A DNA stretch of 64,000 bases. It comes from SZUA-36 sp963774415. Its GTDB lineage: Bacteria; Pseudomonadota; Gammaproteobacteria; Xanthomonadales; SZUA-36. Below are positions 19,820 through 28,306 of this stretch, in pieces. The notes below the pieces were generated by a model that worked only from the letters and a program-made list of their open reading frames with translations, was not told the DNA's origin and ran no database searches. Within the stretch, counting starts at the first letter, position 1; each line of letters begins with the position of its first letter. The stretch is taken from NCBI GenBank assembly GCA_963774415.1, contig CAVZEU010000003.1, positions 434,001-498,000 of the forward strand. Direction: 5' to 3'. Both the position numbers and the translations under genes were made by a program.

Positions 19820-21183
19820 AGCACATCTATTGCAAGACATTGCTCGGACCCGATGGCTGGTTCGATGACGCGGTATTGGCCGTGACGGAGGGCGGCCGTA
19901 TCACTGCCATCGGCACCGGCACGGCGCGGGACGCCGATACGGCTCTGCGCGGCGTCGTGATACCCGGCATGCCCAACGTGCACAGTCACGCGTTTCAGCG
20001 CCTGCTGGCGGGCCGCAGCGGCCCGCGGGACGACACCGAGGACAGCTTCTGGAGTTGGCGTGAAGCGATGTACGGCTGCGCCATGCGGATCGGACCCGAT
20101 CAATTGCAGGCCGTGGCCGCCTGGGTTTTCACCTCGATGCTCAAATCCGGCTACACCGCCTGCGGCGAGTTTCACTACCTCCACCATCGGCCGGACGGCG
20201 GCCGCTATGGCCGTCTCGGCGAAATGTCCGTACGTTTGCTCGAAGCCGCCGCAGCCAGCGGCATCGCCCTGACCCTGTTGCCGGTGCTGTACTGCCAATC
20301 CGGGTTTTCCGGCGAGCCGCTGACCACTGCGCAAAAGCGGTTCGCCAATACGGCCGAACGCTACCTGCGGCTGCTGGAGGACTGCCGGGAGGTGGTCTCC
20401 GGGCTGCCCCTGGCCAGGCTGGGCGTTGCGCCTCACTCGTTGCGCGCGGTACCGGTGCGGGTGTTGAACGAGGTCCTTGACGCCTGGGCGGACAAGGACT
20501 CACCCGTTCATATCCATATCGCCGAACAACCCGCCGAGGTGAAGGACTGCGAGCTGAATCTCGGGTCGCGCCCGCTCGACTACCTGCTGCGCGAATGCGA
20601 GGTCGACCGCCGCTGGTGCCTGGTCCATGTAACGCACGTCAGCGAGGCGGAATTGACGGCAGCGGCCGCCCTCGGCGTGGTGGCCGGCATCTGCCCGACC
20701 ACCGAGGCGGACCTGGGCGACGGTTGCTTTGCCAGCGCCGGCTGGCTCGGCGCCGGCGGTCAGTTGGCCATCGGCTCGGACAGCAACGTGCGCATATGCC
20801 CCGCGGAGGAACTGCGTCTGTTGGAGTACAACGCGCGCATGCGCAGCGGGCAGCGCAATGTACTGCACGCCCGTGGGCAGAGTTGTGGCCGCTTTCTCTA
20901 TCAGCACGCCGCGTTGGCGGGCGGCAGGGCGCTCGGCCAGGCGATTGGGGCCCTTCAGCCCGGTTTTCGCGCCGACCTGGTGGAACTCGATACGCGCAAT
21001 GAGCTTTTGGCCGACAGGGAGCCCGACGCGATGATGGACAGCTGGGTCTTTGCCGGCGATAGCGGCATGATCCGTTCGGTCTGGGTGGCGGGCCGGCGCG
21101 TGATCGAAAACGGCCGGCATGCACTCGAGGACCGGTTGCGGCGCGAGTTCCGGCTGGCTGACCGCGCCGTTGCCCGCCAGTGA
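19816..21183 (+). CDS. hutF: Formimidoylglutamate deiminase HutF
   Basis: HutF converts N-formimino-L-glutamate to N-formyl-L-glutamate plus ammonia, feeding HutG. It is an amidohydrolase-superfamily protein with the metal ligands HSHAFQ (MPNVHSHAFQRLLAG), GEFHYLHH, VHIHIAEQ, LVHVTHV and a late Asp in IGSDSNVRI. GTG 19816 overlaps the hutG stop as GTGA, so coupling is likely; an in-frame GTG at 19807 is possible. hutH, hutU and hutI are not in the window. Confidence 0.94.
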   Translation: MKHIYCKTLLGPDGWFDDAVLAVTEGGRITAIGTGTARDADTALRGVVIPGMPNVHSHAFQRLLAGRSGPRDDTEDSFWSWREAMYGCAMRIGPDQLQAVAAWVFTSMLKSGYTACGEFHYLHHRPDGGRYGRLGEMSVRLLEAAAASGIALTLLPVLYCQSGFSGEPLTTAQKRFANTAERYLRLLEDCREVVSGLPLARLGVAPHSLRAVPVRVLNEVLDAWADKDSPVHIHIAEQPAEVKDCELNLGSRPLDYLLRECEVDRRWCLVHVTHVSEAELTAAAALGVVAGICPTTEADLGDGCFASAGWLGAGGQLAIGSDSNVRICPAEELRLLEYNARMRSGQRNVLHARGQSCGRFLYQHAALAGGRALGQAIGALQPGFRADLVELDTRNELLADREPDAMMDSWVFAGDSGMIRSVWVAGRRVIENGRHALEDRLRREFRLADRAVARQ

Positions 21184-21779
21184 TGGAGACCCTGCCTTTT
21201 TCCAGTGCCGCCGAGCGCAACAGGGAACCGATACTGGCGCAGCTGAAACAGTCGCTGCCGGCCGCGGGCCGGCTCTTGGAAATCGGTTCCGGCAGCGGCC
21301 AGCACGCGGTCTGGTTCGCCGCGCATTTTCCCGACCTCGAATGGCAGGCCAGCGAAACCGCTGAAAACCTGCCGGGCCTGCGGGCCCGAATCCGGATCGA
21401 AGGCGGCCCCAATCTGCCGGAGCCCCTGCAACTGGACGTGCTGGAGGACCCCTGGCCGCAGACGGCCTACACCGCCGCGTTCTCGGCCAACACGGCGCAC
21501 TATATTCCGTGGCCGGCCGTCACGGCGATGTTCGAGGGATTGGGCACGTGCCTGCTGCCCGGTGCGGTGTTTTGCCTGTACGGGCCTTTCAATATCGATA
21601 ACGCCTATACTGCCGCGAGCAACGAGCGTTTCGACGGTTGGCTGCGCGCGACCGATCCTCGCCGGGGCATCCGCGACCTGGCGGCTATCGGCAAGCTGGC
21701 CAAAGCATGTAACATGCGTCTCGAGGAGCGCTTCGCCATGCCGGCGAACAACTTTTTGCTGGAGTTCAGGAAGCAGTGA
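21183..21779 (+). CDS. DUF938 family SAM-dependent methyltransferase-like protein
   Basis: This 198-residue protein matches DUF938, predicted class I methyltransferases: N-terminal PFSSAAERNREPIL, motif I LLEIGSGSGQHAVWFA, an acidic motif II position in WQASETAENLPGL, and the conserved SANTAHYIPW and LYGPFN segments. The substrate is unknown. Start is ATG 21183 on the last base of the hutF stop (a GTG at 21180 is also in frame). Its stop overlaps the next start as GTGA, so four genes are tightly coupled. Confidence 0.88.
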   Translation: METLPFSSAAERNREPILAQLKQSLPAAGRLLEIGSGSGQHAVWFAAHFPDLEWQASETAENLPGLRARIRIEGGPNLPEPLQLDVLEDPWPQTAYTAAFSANTAHYIPWPAVTAMFEGLGTCLLPGAVFCLYGPFNIDNAYTAASNERFDGWLRATDPRRGIRDLAAIGKLAKACNMRLEERFAMPANNFLLEFRKQ

Positions 21780-22240
21780 CAGGGCACGGGGAATTCAACT
21801 GGCAACGGCTGCTGCAACAGGCTCGGGCGTTTTTAAATGACACGCGCAACCGCGTTTCCAATGCCGCCAACCTCAGTGCGCTCCTTTACCTGGAGGTCCC
21901 GGATATCAGCTGGGCCGGGTTTTACTTTCTCGACGGCGAGCGGCTGCTGGTGGGCCCGTTCCAGGGCAAGCCGGCATGCGTGAGCATCGAACTCGGCAAG
22001 GGCGTTTGCGGGAGCGCGGCCGCGCAGCGGCGCACCATCTGCGTGCCCGATGTCGATGCCTTCGACGGGCACATCGCCTGCGACGCCGCGGCGCGTTCCG
22101 AAGTCGTCGTGCCGCTGGAGAAGAACGGCGCCCTGATCGGTGTCCTGGATGTCGACAGCGCTCGCCCGGACCGCTTTGGAGCGGTCGACGTACGCGGGCT
22201 CGAGGACCTCGCGCAGGCCTATCTCGCTGCCAGCGACTGA
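21776..22240 (+). CDS. msrC: Free methionine-(R)-sulfoxide reductase (GAF-domain fRMsr)
   Basis: A 154-residue single GAF-domain protein closely resembling E. coli YebR/MsrC, which reduces free methionine-(R)-sulfoxide. The three cysteines of the redox relay are present in their motifs: GPFQGKPACVSI, GKGVCGSA and GHIACDAAARSE, and the GVLDVDS end is typical. GTG 21776 overlaps the DUF938 stop. Link to the histidine genes is by operon only. Confidence 0.92.
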   Translation: MTGHGEFNWQRLLQQARAFLNDTRNRVSNAANLSALLYLEVPDISWAGFYFLDGERLLVGPFQGKPACVSIELGKGVCGSAAAQRRTICVPDVDAFDGHIACDAAARSEVVVPLEKNGALIGVLDVDSARPDRFGAVDVRGLEDLAQAYLAASD

Positions 22241-22251
22241 ACCAACGCTGG

Positions 22252-22761
22252 CTACTTCAGCCCGAAGTCCGATCTGCGTTTGAAATGCAGCAACCTGCCG
22301 TCGTGGCGCTCGCGGCCGAACGCCGTTGGAAACCCGATGACCGCCAGCGCCCCGGTGGGCATTTTGCGTATCCGTCCCGCGGACTCCGGCTCCAGCAACT
22401 CGATCAGCAGCTGGTGGAACCCCGGATTGTGACCGACCATCAGCAAGCGGTCACTGTAGCTGAAGGCGTCGGCCGCCAGCCCGGCGAGCCGTTCCGGCGA
22501 AGCGCCGTACATGGCGGCGGCATAGTCGGTGACGTCACGCAGCCGCGGCCAGCGTGAAAGCAGGGGTGCGAGTGTTTCGCGCGTGCGCCGGGCGGGTGAG
22601 CAGAGCACGGCGTCCGGGGCCAGCAGGCGCTCCTGCATCCAGTCGGCGACCACGCGGGCATGGCGAAGGCCCTTTTCGCTGAGGGAACGGGCAAAGTCGC
22701 TGGCGGCCGGGTTCCAGGGCTCCGCCTTGGCGTGGCGCAGGAGGTACAATTGCTTCTTCAT
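22252..22761 (-). CDS. sixA: Phosphohistidine phosphatase SixA
   Basis: A 169-residue histidine phosphatase. It begins MKKQLYLLRHAKAEPW with the RHG-type catalytic motif (here RHA as in SixA), then LSEKGLRHA, LCSPARRTRETL and VGHNPGFHQLL with the second catalytic His. SixA removes phosphate from HPt domains and NPr in E. coli. Start ATG 22761 overlaps the stop of the upstream dehydratase gene as ATGA; a longer frame going upstream is only the dehydratase shadow. Confidence 0.92.
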   Translation of the reverse strand: MKKQLYLLRHAKAEPWNPAASDFARSLSEKGLRHARVVADWMQERLLAPDAVLCSPARRTRETLAPLLSRWPRLRDVTDYAAAMYGASPERLAGLAADAFSYSDRLLMVGHNPGFHQLLIELLEPESAGRIRKMPTGALAVIGFPTAFGRERHDGRLLHFKRRSDFGLK

Positions 22762-23729
22762 TCGCGGGTGTCGAAGGGCAGCGACTCCAGGTTGACGTTG
22801 CCGCCTGAGACAATGACGCCGACGCGGAGTCCGGCAAACCGATCGGGGTAGGAAAGCAGTGCCGCGATGACCGTCGCCGACGAGGGTTCGATCAACATGC
22901 GAAAGTGCTGCCAGACGAGCGCCATCGCAGCGATGATGTCGCTGTCGCTGACCGTGAGGACATCGTCCACGGATTGCATGACGATGCGGAAATTGAGTGT
23001 GCCGATGACGGCGCGCAGACCGTCCGCCACGGTGTTGACCCTGAAATTGGTGACGCGCTGACCGAGTTGCATGCTGAGAACGGTTTCGGCGGCACCCTCC
23101 GGTTCCACGCCGATGACTGATACCCCGTCGATGAGCGCCTTGGCGGCAATGGCCGTGCCGCTGACCAGTCCGCCGCCGCCGACCGGCACCATGACGACGT
23201 CGAGGTCGTCGTGTTCGCGGGCAAATTCCAGTGCTGCCGTGCCCTGGCCGCAAATGATATCGGGGTGGTCGTACGGCGGCACCGGGATACAGCCCGCTGT
23301 GACGAGTTCCGCCAGCCCGCTTTCCCGCGCCGCCTGGGTCGCCTGGCAAAAAGTGATCTCCCCGCCGTAGCGGCGCACGGCATCGATTTTCGCGGGTGAT
23401 GCATCTTCGGGCATGACCACCCGCGCGCGGCGGCCGTGGCTGGCCGCCGCCAGTGCGAGCGCCGCCCCGTGGTTGCCCGAAGAATGGGTGGCGACGTCTC
23501 CGTCGACGCCGTCTTCCTGCAGGCGGGCGACGGCGTTACTGGCCCCCCGGAACTTGAATGCACCGGTGCGCTGAAGGTTCTCGCATTTCAGCCAAAGCCG
23601 GCAGCCGAGCAGGCGGTCGAAGTCCGGGTCCCAGAGCACCGGCGTGACGCGGATCGCTCCGGCAATTCGCCGCTGCGCGTCCCGGATATCATCGATCGTT
23701 GGAATTTGCACTGCAGCCCTACTGTCCAT
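22758..23729 (-). CDS. PLP-dependent threonine/serine dehydratase (TdcB/serine racemase type)
   Basis: A 323-residue fold-type II PLP enzyme without a C-terminal regulatory ACT domain, so a catabolic threonine ammonia-lyase, serine dehydratase or serine racemase rather than biosynthetic IlvA. The PLP lysine lies in GAFKFRGASNA, the SSGNHGAALALAA phosphate/substrate loop and the VPVGGGGLVSG glycine loop are clear. An ilvA symbol is not justified. Divergent from pepN, with sixA overlapping its end. Confidence 0.9.
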   Translation of the reverse strand: MDSRAAVQIPTIDDIRDAQRRIAGAIRVTPVLWDPDFDRLLGCRLWLKCENLQRTGAFKFRGASNAVARLQEDGVDGDVATHSSGNHGAALALAAASHGRRARVVMPEDASPAKIDAVRRYGGEITFCQATQAARESGLAELVTAGCIPVPPYDHPDIICGQGTAALEFAREHDDLDVVMVPVGGGGLVSGTAIAAKALIDGVSVIGVEPEGAAETVLSMQLGQRVTNFRVNTVADGLRAVIGTLNFRIVMQSVDDVLTVSDSDIIAAMALVWQHFRMLIEPSSATVIAALLSYPDRFAGLRVGVIVSGGNVNLESLPFDTRE

Positions 23730-23735
23730 ACATCA

Positions 23736-23741
23736 TATAAT
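23736..23741. promoter_or_regulatory. Possible -10 box between dehydratase gene and pepN
   Basis: A TATAAT consensus lies in the 60-base divergent gap. Its reverse complement ATTATA could also serve the minus strand. No -35 with normal spacing is obvious, so usage is uncertain. Confidence 0.3.
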
Positions 23742-23789
23742 ACTGACCCTCTCGCCACTTTAACCAGAGAATTTTCAAGGAACGCAGCT

Positions 23790-26432
23790 ATGAAGCAGAC
23801 CGCCTCGGATCAAGCCGTTCGCCGCGAGGACTACGTCCCCTACCCATGGGACGTCAAAGCGCTCGATTTGCAATTCGACGTCGGCCTGGAGACGACCACT
23901 GTCGATGCGCGCATGGTTTTTGAGTTGAAGGATCCGGCCGCGCCCGCGGCGGATATCGTCCTCAACGGCAGCGACTTGCAGCTGGTTTCGCTGGCGCTGG
24001 ACGGCGACGCCCTCGGTGAGGCCGACTACACGATCGACGGCGAGGAACTGGTCATCCCCAATGCGCCGCGCCATTGCGAGTTGACCTCGACCGTGCGTAT
24101 CCGCCCGGCCAGCAACACCGCGCTCGAAGGCCTGTATCTTTCCGGCAAGTTCCTGCTGACCCAGTGCGAGGCCCAGGGCTTCAGGAAGATCACCTGGTTT
24201 CCGGACCGGCCGGACGTGATGACGACGTACCGGGTGACGCTGGAAGCTGACAAGAGCGAGTTTCCCGTTTTGCTCTCCAATGGTAACTGCGTCGAGCGCA
24301 CGGAGCTGCCCGCAGGCAGGCACCGGCTGTGCTGGAACGACCCTTTCCCGAAGCCCAGTTACCTGTTCGCCATGGTGGCCGGCGACTTGTCCATGGTCGA
24401 GGACCGGTTCACGACCCGCGGCGGCCGCGAGGTCACGCTGAGGATCTATGTCGAGGCCGAAAACATCGACCGCTGTGAGCACGCCATGACTTCGCTGAAA
24501 AAGGCGATGCGCTGGGACGAGGAGCGTTTCGGCCTGGAGTACGACCTGGATGTTTACCACATCGTCGCGACCAATGACTTCAACATGGGCGCGATGGAAA
24601 ACAAGTCGCTGAACATCTTCAATTCCAAGTATGTCCTGGCCAGGCCGGATACCGCGACGGACATGGATTACCGGGGCATCGAGGGCGTTATAGGCCACGA
24701 GTATTTTCACAACTGGACCGGCAACCGCGTGACCTGCCGGGACTGGTTCCAATTGACGCTGAAGGAGGGGCTGACCGTCTTCAGGGACGAGGAGTTCTCG
24801 GCCGACATGCAGTCGCGCGCGCTGAAGCGCATACAGGTTATCCGCGACCTGCGCAGTCGCCAGTTTCCGGAGGACGCGGGGCCGATGTCACACCCGATCC
24901 GGCCTGATTCCTACAAGGAAATCAATAACTTTTACACGGCAACGGTTTACCAGAAGGGCGCCGCCGTGATCCGGATGCTGCACACGCTGTTGGGTGAGGC
25001 GGGTTTTCAGAAAGGCATGCGGCTGTACTTCCAGCGCCACGACGGGCAGGCGGCCACCTGCGACGATTTCCTCGCCGCCATGGCCGATGCGAACGACGCC
25101 GACCTCGAACGGTTCAGCCGCTGGTATAGCCAGTCGGGCACGCCGCAGGTGCACATCACCGACCATTACGAGCCTGACGCCGCGCGCTACACACTCACCC
25201 TGGAGCAACGGACCGAGCCGACCCGCGACCAGGCGCGGAAACAACCGCTGGTGCTGCCGTTCGCATTGGGGCTGCTGACGGCCGATGGCGATGAACTGCC
25301 GGTCCAATTGGAGGACGACGAGGAGACCCGGGATGCGGGCACCCGCCTGCTGCTCCTGCAGGAGCAACGGCAGACATTTACTTTTACCAACGTGCCGTCA
25401 GCGCCCGTGCCTTCCCTGTTCCGGGATTTCTCCGCCCCGGTCAGGTTCCGCTACGATTACACGCCGCAGCAGCTGGCGACATTGATCGCGTCCGACAGCG
25501 ACGCGTTCGTTCGCTGGGACGCGGCTCAGCGAATGGCGGAAAGCGCCATCATGGAGCAGGTCGACGCGGCGGCCCGGGGCGGCGAGATGGCACTGGACGA
25601 GAACCTGGTTACCGCGTTCAGGGGTGTCCTGGTCGACCGTGACGCGGACCCGGCGCTGCTTGCCGAAGCCATGGCCCTGCCCGATGAAGGCTACCTGGCG
25701 GACCAGATGGACGTGGTGGACGTTGACGGTATCCACGCGGCCCGCCAGTTCGTCCGCGGGGCGTTGGCCGAGCAATTGCAAGCGCTGCTTGTCCAGCGTT
25801 ACGAAGAACTCGACAGCGGCCGGGCCTACGGTAAGTCCGCCCGGGATATGGCCGAGCGCAGCCTCAAGAACACCTGCCTGTCCTACCTGCTGACAACGGC
25901 GCAGGGAGAAGCACTGGCCAGGAGCCAACTCGAGCGCAGCGACAACATGAGCGACACGCTGGCCGCCTTGCAGGGCTTGGTATTGGCGGACTCCGAGCAT
26001 GCCGCGGCGGCGCTGGCGGAATTCGAATCGAGATGGAGCGCAGATGCACTGGTCATGGACAAGTGGTTCTCCCTGCAGGCCATCAAGCCCGGCGCGGCCA
26101 CCCTCGATACGGTCAAAAGGCTGATGCGTCATCCTGCTTTCAGTATTCGCAACCCGAATAAGGTCCGCGCACTCATCGGTGTATTTTCAATGCTCAACCC
26201 GACGGGTTTTCACGCCGCGGACGGGTCGGGCTACGCCTTCCACGCGGACCGGGTGATCGAACTCGACCGGCTCAACCCGCAGGTTGCGGCGCGGATGGTG
26301 ACCGCGTTCAACCGCTGGAAACACTACGACGAGAGCCGGAAAACGCTGATGCGGGAACAACTGCGGCGAATTTCGGCCGTCGAGGGTTTGTCGGGCGATG
26401 TCGCCGAGATCGTAAGCAACGCGTTGCGCTAG
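23790..26432 (+). CDS. pepN: Aminopeptidase N (M1 zinc metallopeptidase)
   Basis: An 880-residue bacterial PepN, a broad-specificity cytosolic aminopeptidase. The GAMEN substrate motif appears as MGAMENKSLN (residue about 267) and the zinc site as HEYFHNWTGNRVTCRDWFQL (about 302) with the third ligand in KEGLTVFRDEEFS. C-terminal domains of the E. coli type extend to the end. The open frame is longer upstream, but ATG 23790 gives the family N-terminus (REDYVPYPWDVKALDLQF) and avoids overlapping the divergent dehydratase gene. Confidence 0.95.
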   Translation: MKQTASDQAVRREDYVPYPWDVKALDLQFDVGLETTTVDARMVFELKDPAAPAADIVLNGSDLQLVSLALDGDALGEADYTIDGEELVIPNAPRHCELTSTVRIRPASNTALEGLYLSGKFLLTQCEAQGFRKITWFPDRPDVMTTYRVTLEADKSEFPVLLSNGNCVERTELPAGRHRLCWNDPFPKPSYLFAMVAGDLSMVEDRFTTRGGREVTLRIYVEAENIDRCEHAMTSLKKAMRWDEERFGLEYDLDVYHIVATNDFNMGAMENKSLNIFNSKYVLARPDTATDMDYRGIEGVIGHEYFHNWTGNRVTCRDWFQLTLKEGLTVFRDEEFSADMQSRALKRIQVIRDLRSRQFPEDAGPMSHPIRPDSYKEINNFYTATVYQKGAAVIRMLHTLLGEAGFQKGMRLYFQRHDGQAATCDDFLAAMADANDADLERFSRWYSQSGTPQVHITDHYEPDAARYTLTLEQRTEPTRDQARKQPLVLPFALGLLTADGDELPVQLEDDEETRDAGTRLLLLQEQRQTFTFTNVPSAPVPSLFRDFSAPVRFRYDYTPQQLATLIASDSDAFVRWDAAQRMAESAIMEQVDAAARGGEMALDENLVTAFRGVLVDRDADPALLAEAMALPDEGYLADQMDVVDVDGIHAARQFVRGALAEQLQALLVQRYEELDSGRAYGKSARDMAERSLKNTCLSYLLTTAQGEALARSQLERSDNMSDTLAALQGLVLADSEHAAAALAEFESRWSADALVMDKWFSLQAIKPGAATLDTVKRLMRHPAFSIRNPNKVRALIGVFSMLNPTGFHAADGSGYAFHADRVIELDRLNPQVAARMVTAFNRWKHYDESRKTLMREQLRRISAVEGLSGDVAEIVSNALR

Positions 26433-26559
26433 CGCGGAGCAGGCGCAGCGGTGCAACCGGTGGGCTGATGAAACGGTATTCAGTAACGGTTCATCCTCGG
26501 TCTGCTAGGCTTATTGCCAGGATGCGATGACACCGGCCGCGACCGGTACTGGAGGTCAT

Positions 26560-27921
26560 ATGAAAAAGCTGATGATCATTCCGTTGCTGTTGCTGCTGAG
26601 CGGCTGTGTCACTTATTACTACCCTGAAAGCGGCGTCAGGGACGGGGTCTACTACGCGCAGGACGACCCGTCCTATGTCGATGATTCCTATATTACCGGC
26701 AGCGCGGTCTACTCCACCGGTTACGCCGACTACGCCGGCTACGCCGACTATTACCCCTGGGCGTCACTGGATTCCTTCTACCTCGGGTATGGAGGGTATT
26801 CCCGCAGCCGCGGCGGTATTGGTTGGTCGTTTGGCCTGTCGTACGGGTACACACCCTGGTACGCGCCGTATTACGGTTATTATTCGCCCTGGTACGCGCC
26901 CTATTACCCCCGCTACTACCGGCCGTACTACTCGACGTGGTGGCCGTATTACCGCAGCTGCCGTCACCGGGGATACTGTGGTTATCACGGCGACTATCCG
27001 AGGTACGACCATCGCGGCTACGATCGTGGCGGCCACGACCGCTACTCGCGTGGCGATTGGCGTGAGCGCGCTTACCGCGGCAACACGCGCAGCCGACCGG
27101 CGCGAAGAATCGAACGGGATTACCGCAACCATAGCGCCACGCTGAAGCGCGAACTGGGCCGGCGTGACGTGCAAACCGCACCAGCGAGACGTTACGTCAC
27201 GACCGCGCCGTCCGGCGAGACGCACACGCGCGGCATGGTGATCAGGAATCGTGCCGGGGCCAAGAACGCGCCGCGCCACGTGCAGCCCCGCATTCGCAGG
27301 AATCCGAGCACGGTGAACTCCAACCCCGATGCTGCGGCCGCCGCCAGCCGGTCCAACTACCGTAGCAGACAGCCCTCCGGCGAAGTCGTGTATCGCGCCG
27401 GGGCCAAGAATGCGCCGCGCCGCGAACAGCCCCGCATTCGCGGGGACCGGCGCACGCTCAGCGTCCAACCCAATTCTGCCGCCAGGCGTTCCGATTACCG
27501 CAGCCGACAGGCCTCGGGTGAAGTGGTGTATCGTGCCGGTGCCAAGCAGGGCAGGTCTCGGCCGACACCGGTGCGGGACACGGCACGCCCGCTCGAGATC
27601 CCGAACGCCGGCCAAAACCGGCCCCGCGGCAATAGCCGATACCAGGTGAGCCAGCCGCTCGAAGCGGCCCGCTATCGCCGTAACCCGGCTGCGGACCGGG
27701 CCGTTGCCAATCCTGCGCAGAATAATGTGAGGCGGTCAGTCCGCGCGCCGCGGAGCGCGCCGCCCACGTCGGGATTGGTGGCGCGCCCCAGTCAGCGTCG
27801 GTCCAGCCGGGCGGCACCGAGCGCAGCTGCGCCGGATTCCGATACCAGGCAATACACCACGGCTCCTGCACCGGCGCCCAGCGGGGGCGACCGAGCCTCG
27901 CATCGAAACCGCCGCCGCTAA
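26560..27921 (+). CDS. Tyr/Arg-rich repeat lipoprotein of unknown function
   Basis: A 453-residue putative lipoprotein: MKKLMIIPLLLLLSGCVTYYY has a lipobox LLSGC. GGAGG directly upstream fixes the start at 26560. Residues about 20-150 are extremely rich in Tyr, Pro, Trp and Gly (YAPYYGYYSPWYAPYYP), and the rest is very basic, with Arg, Asn and Ser and almost no acidic residues. A 45-55-residue unit containing SGEVVYRAGAKNAPRREQPR recurs about three times (near 27211, 27373 and 27511), less exactly each time. No enzyme motif is visible. It may be a cell-surface structural or nucleic-acid/polyanion-binding protein; that is a guess. Confidence 0.75.
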   Translation: MKKLMIIPLLLLLSGCVTYYYPESGVRDGVYYAQDDPSYVDDSYITGSAVYSTGYADYAGYADYYPWASLDSFYLGYGGYSRSRGGIGWSFGLSYGYTPWYAPYYGYYSPWYAPYYPRYYRPYYSTWWPYYRSCRHRGYCGYHGDYPRYDHRGYDRGGHDRYSRGDWRERAYRGNTRSRPARRIERDYRNHSATLKRELGRRDVQTAPARRYVTTAPSGETHTRGMVIRNRAGAKNAPRHVQPRIRRNPSTVNSNPDAAAAASRSNYRSRQPSGEVVYRAGAKNAPRREQPRIRGDRRTLSVQPNSAARRSDYRSRQASGEVVYRAGAKQGRSRPTPVRDTARPLEIPNAGQNRPRGNSRYQVSQPLEAARYRRNPAADRAVANPAQNNVRRSVRAPRSAPPTSGLVARPSQRRSSRAAPSAAAPDSDTRQYTTAPAPAPSGGDRASHRNRRR

Positions 27922-28022
27922 CGCCGGACCACGACCGCCGGGCATGACCACTGGCGGGCGACGGCAATTGCCGGTGTGCTAAATTAAATGCACTTTTGGT
28001 ACTCCGATGGGCCAGGGTGCGG

Positions 28023-28274
28023 ATGCCGATATCATCCTGGAATGGCGCAAGCGCCGATGGATCTGTCCTGGCATTCGCAGCAGCGGTCGTGCTGGCCCGG
28101 GCCCGCCTGCAGCAGGCGCAGCAACTGGGCCGGATGGCCCTCGTCTCCGCCAATTACGCCCTCGCGGTATGGGCGGATGCCGATGACCACTGCAGCATGG
28201 CGGAGCAGGCGAGGGCGTTGGCCGTCGAACTCGGCAAGCGCGGACAATTTACTTTTTTCTTTGATTTTCAGTAA
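28023..28274 (+). CDS. Possible small protein upstream of mnmG
   Basis: The 385-base stretch between the lipoprotein and mnmG contains an 83-codon frame starting MPISSWNG, with one hydrophobic segment (SVLAFAAAVVLARA) and an alanine-rich helix after it. A weak AGGG lies upstream and the frame ends 33 bases before mnmG. There is no recognisable family and it may be chance coding in GC-rich DNA. Confidence 0.25.
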   Translation: MPISSWNGASADGSVLAFAAAVVLARARLQQAQQLGRMALVSANYALAVWADADDHCSMAEQARALAVELGKRGQFTFFFDFQ

Positions 28275-28306
28275 AATGCCGGGTCCGTTAACGGAAGGGC
28301 TCCAGG

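Noticed and set aside
27211..27600. DNA-level tandem repeat or CRISPR in the lipoprotein gene
   Set aside because: The units are in-frame protein repeats of unequal length and diverged sequence.
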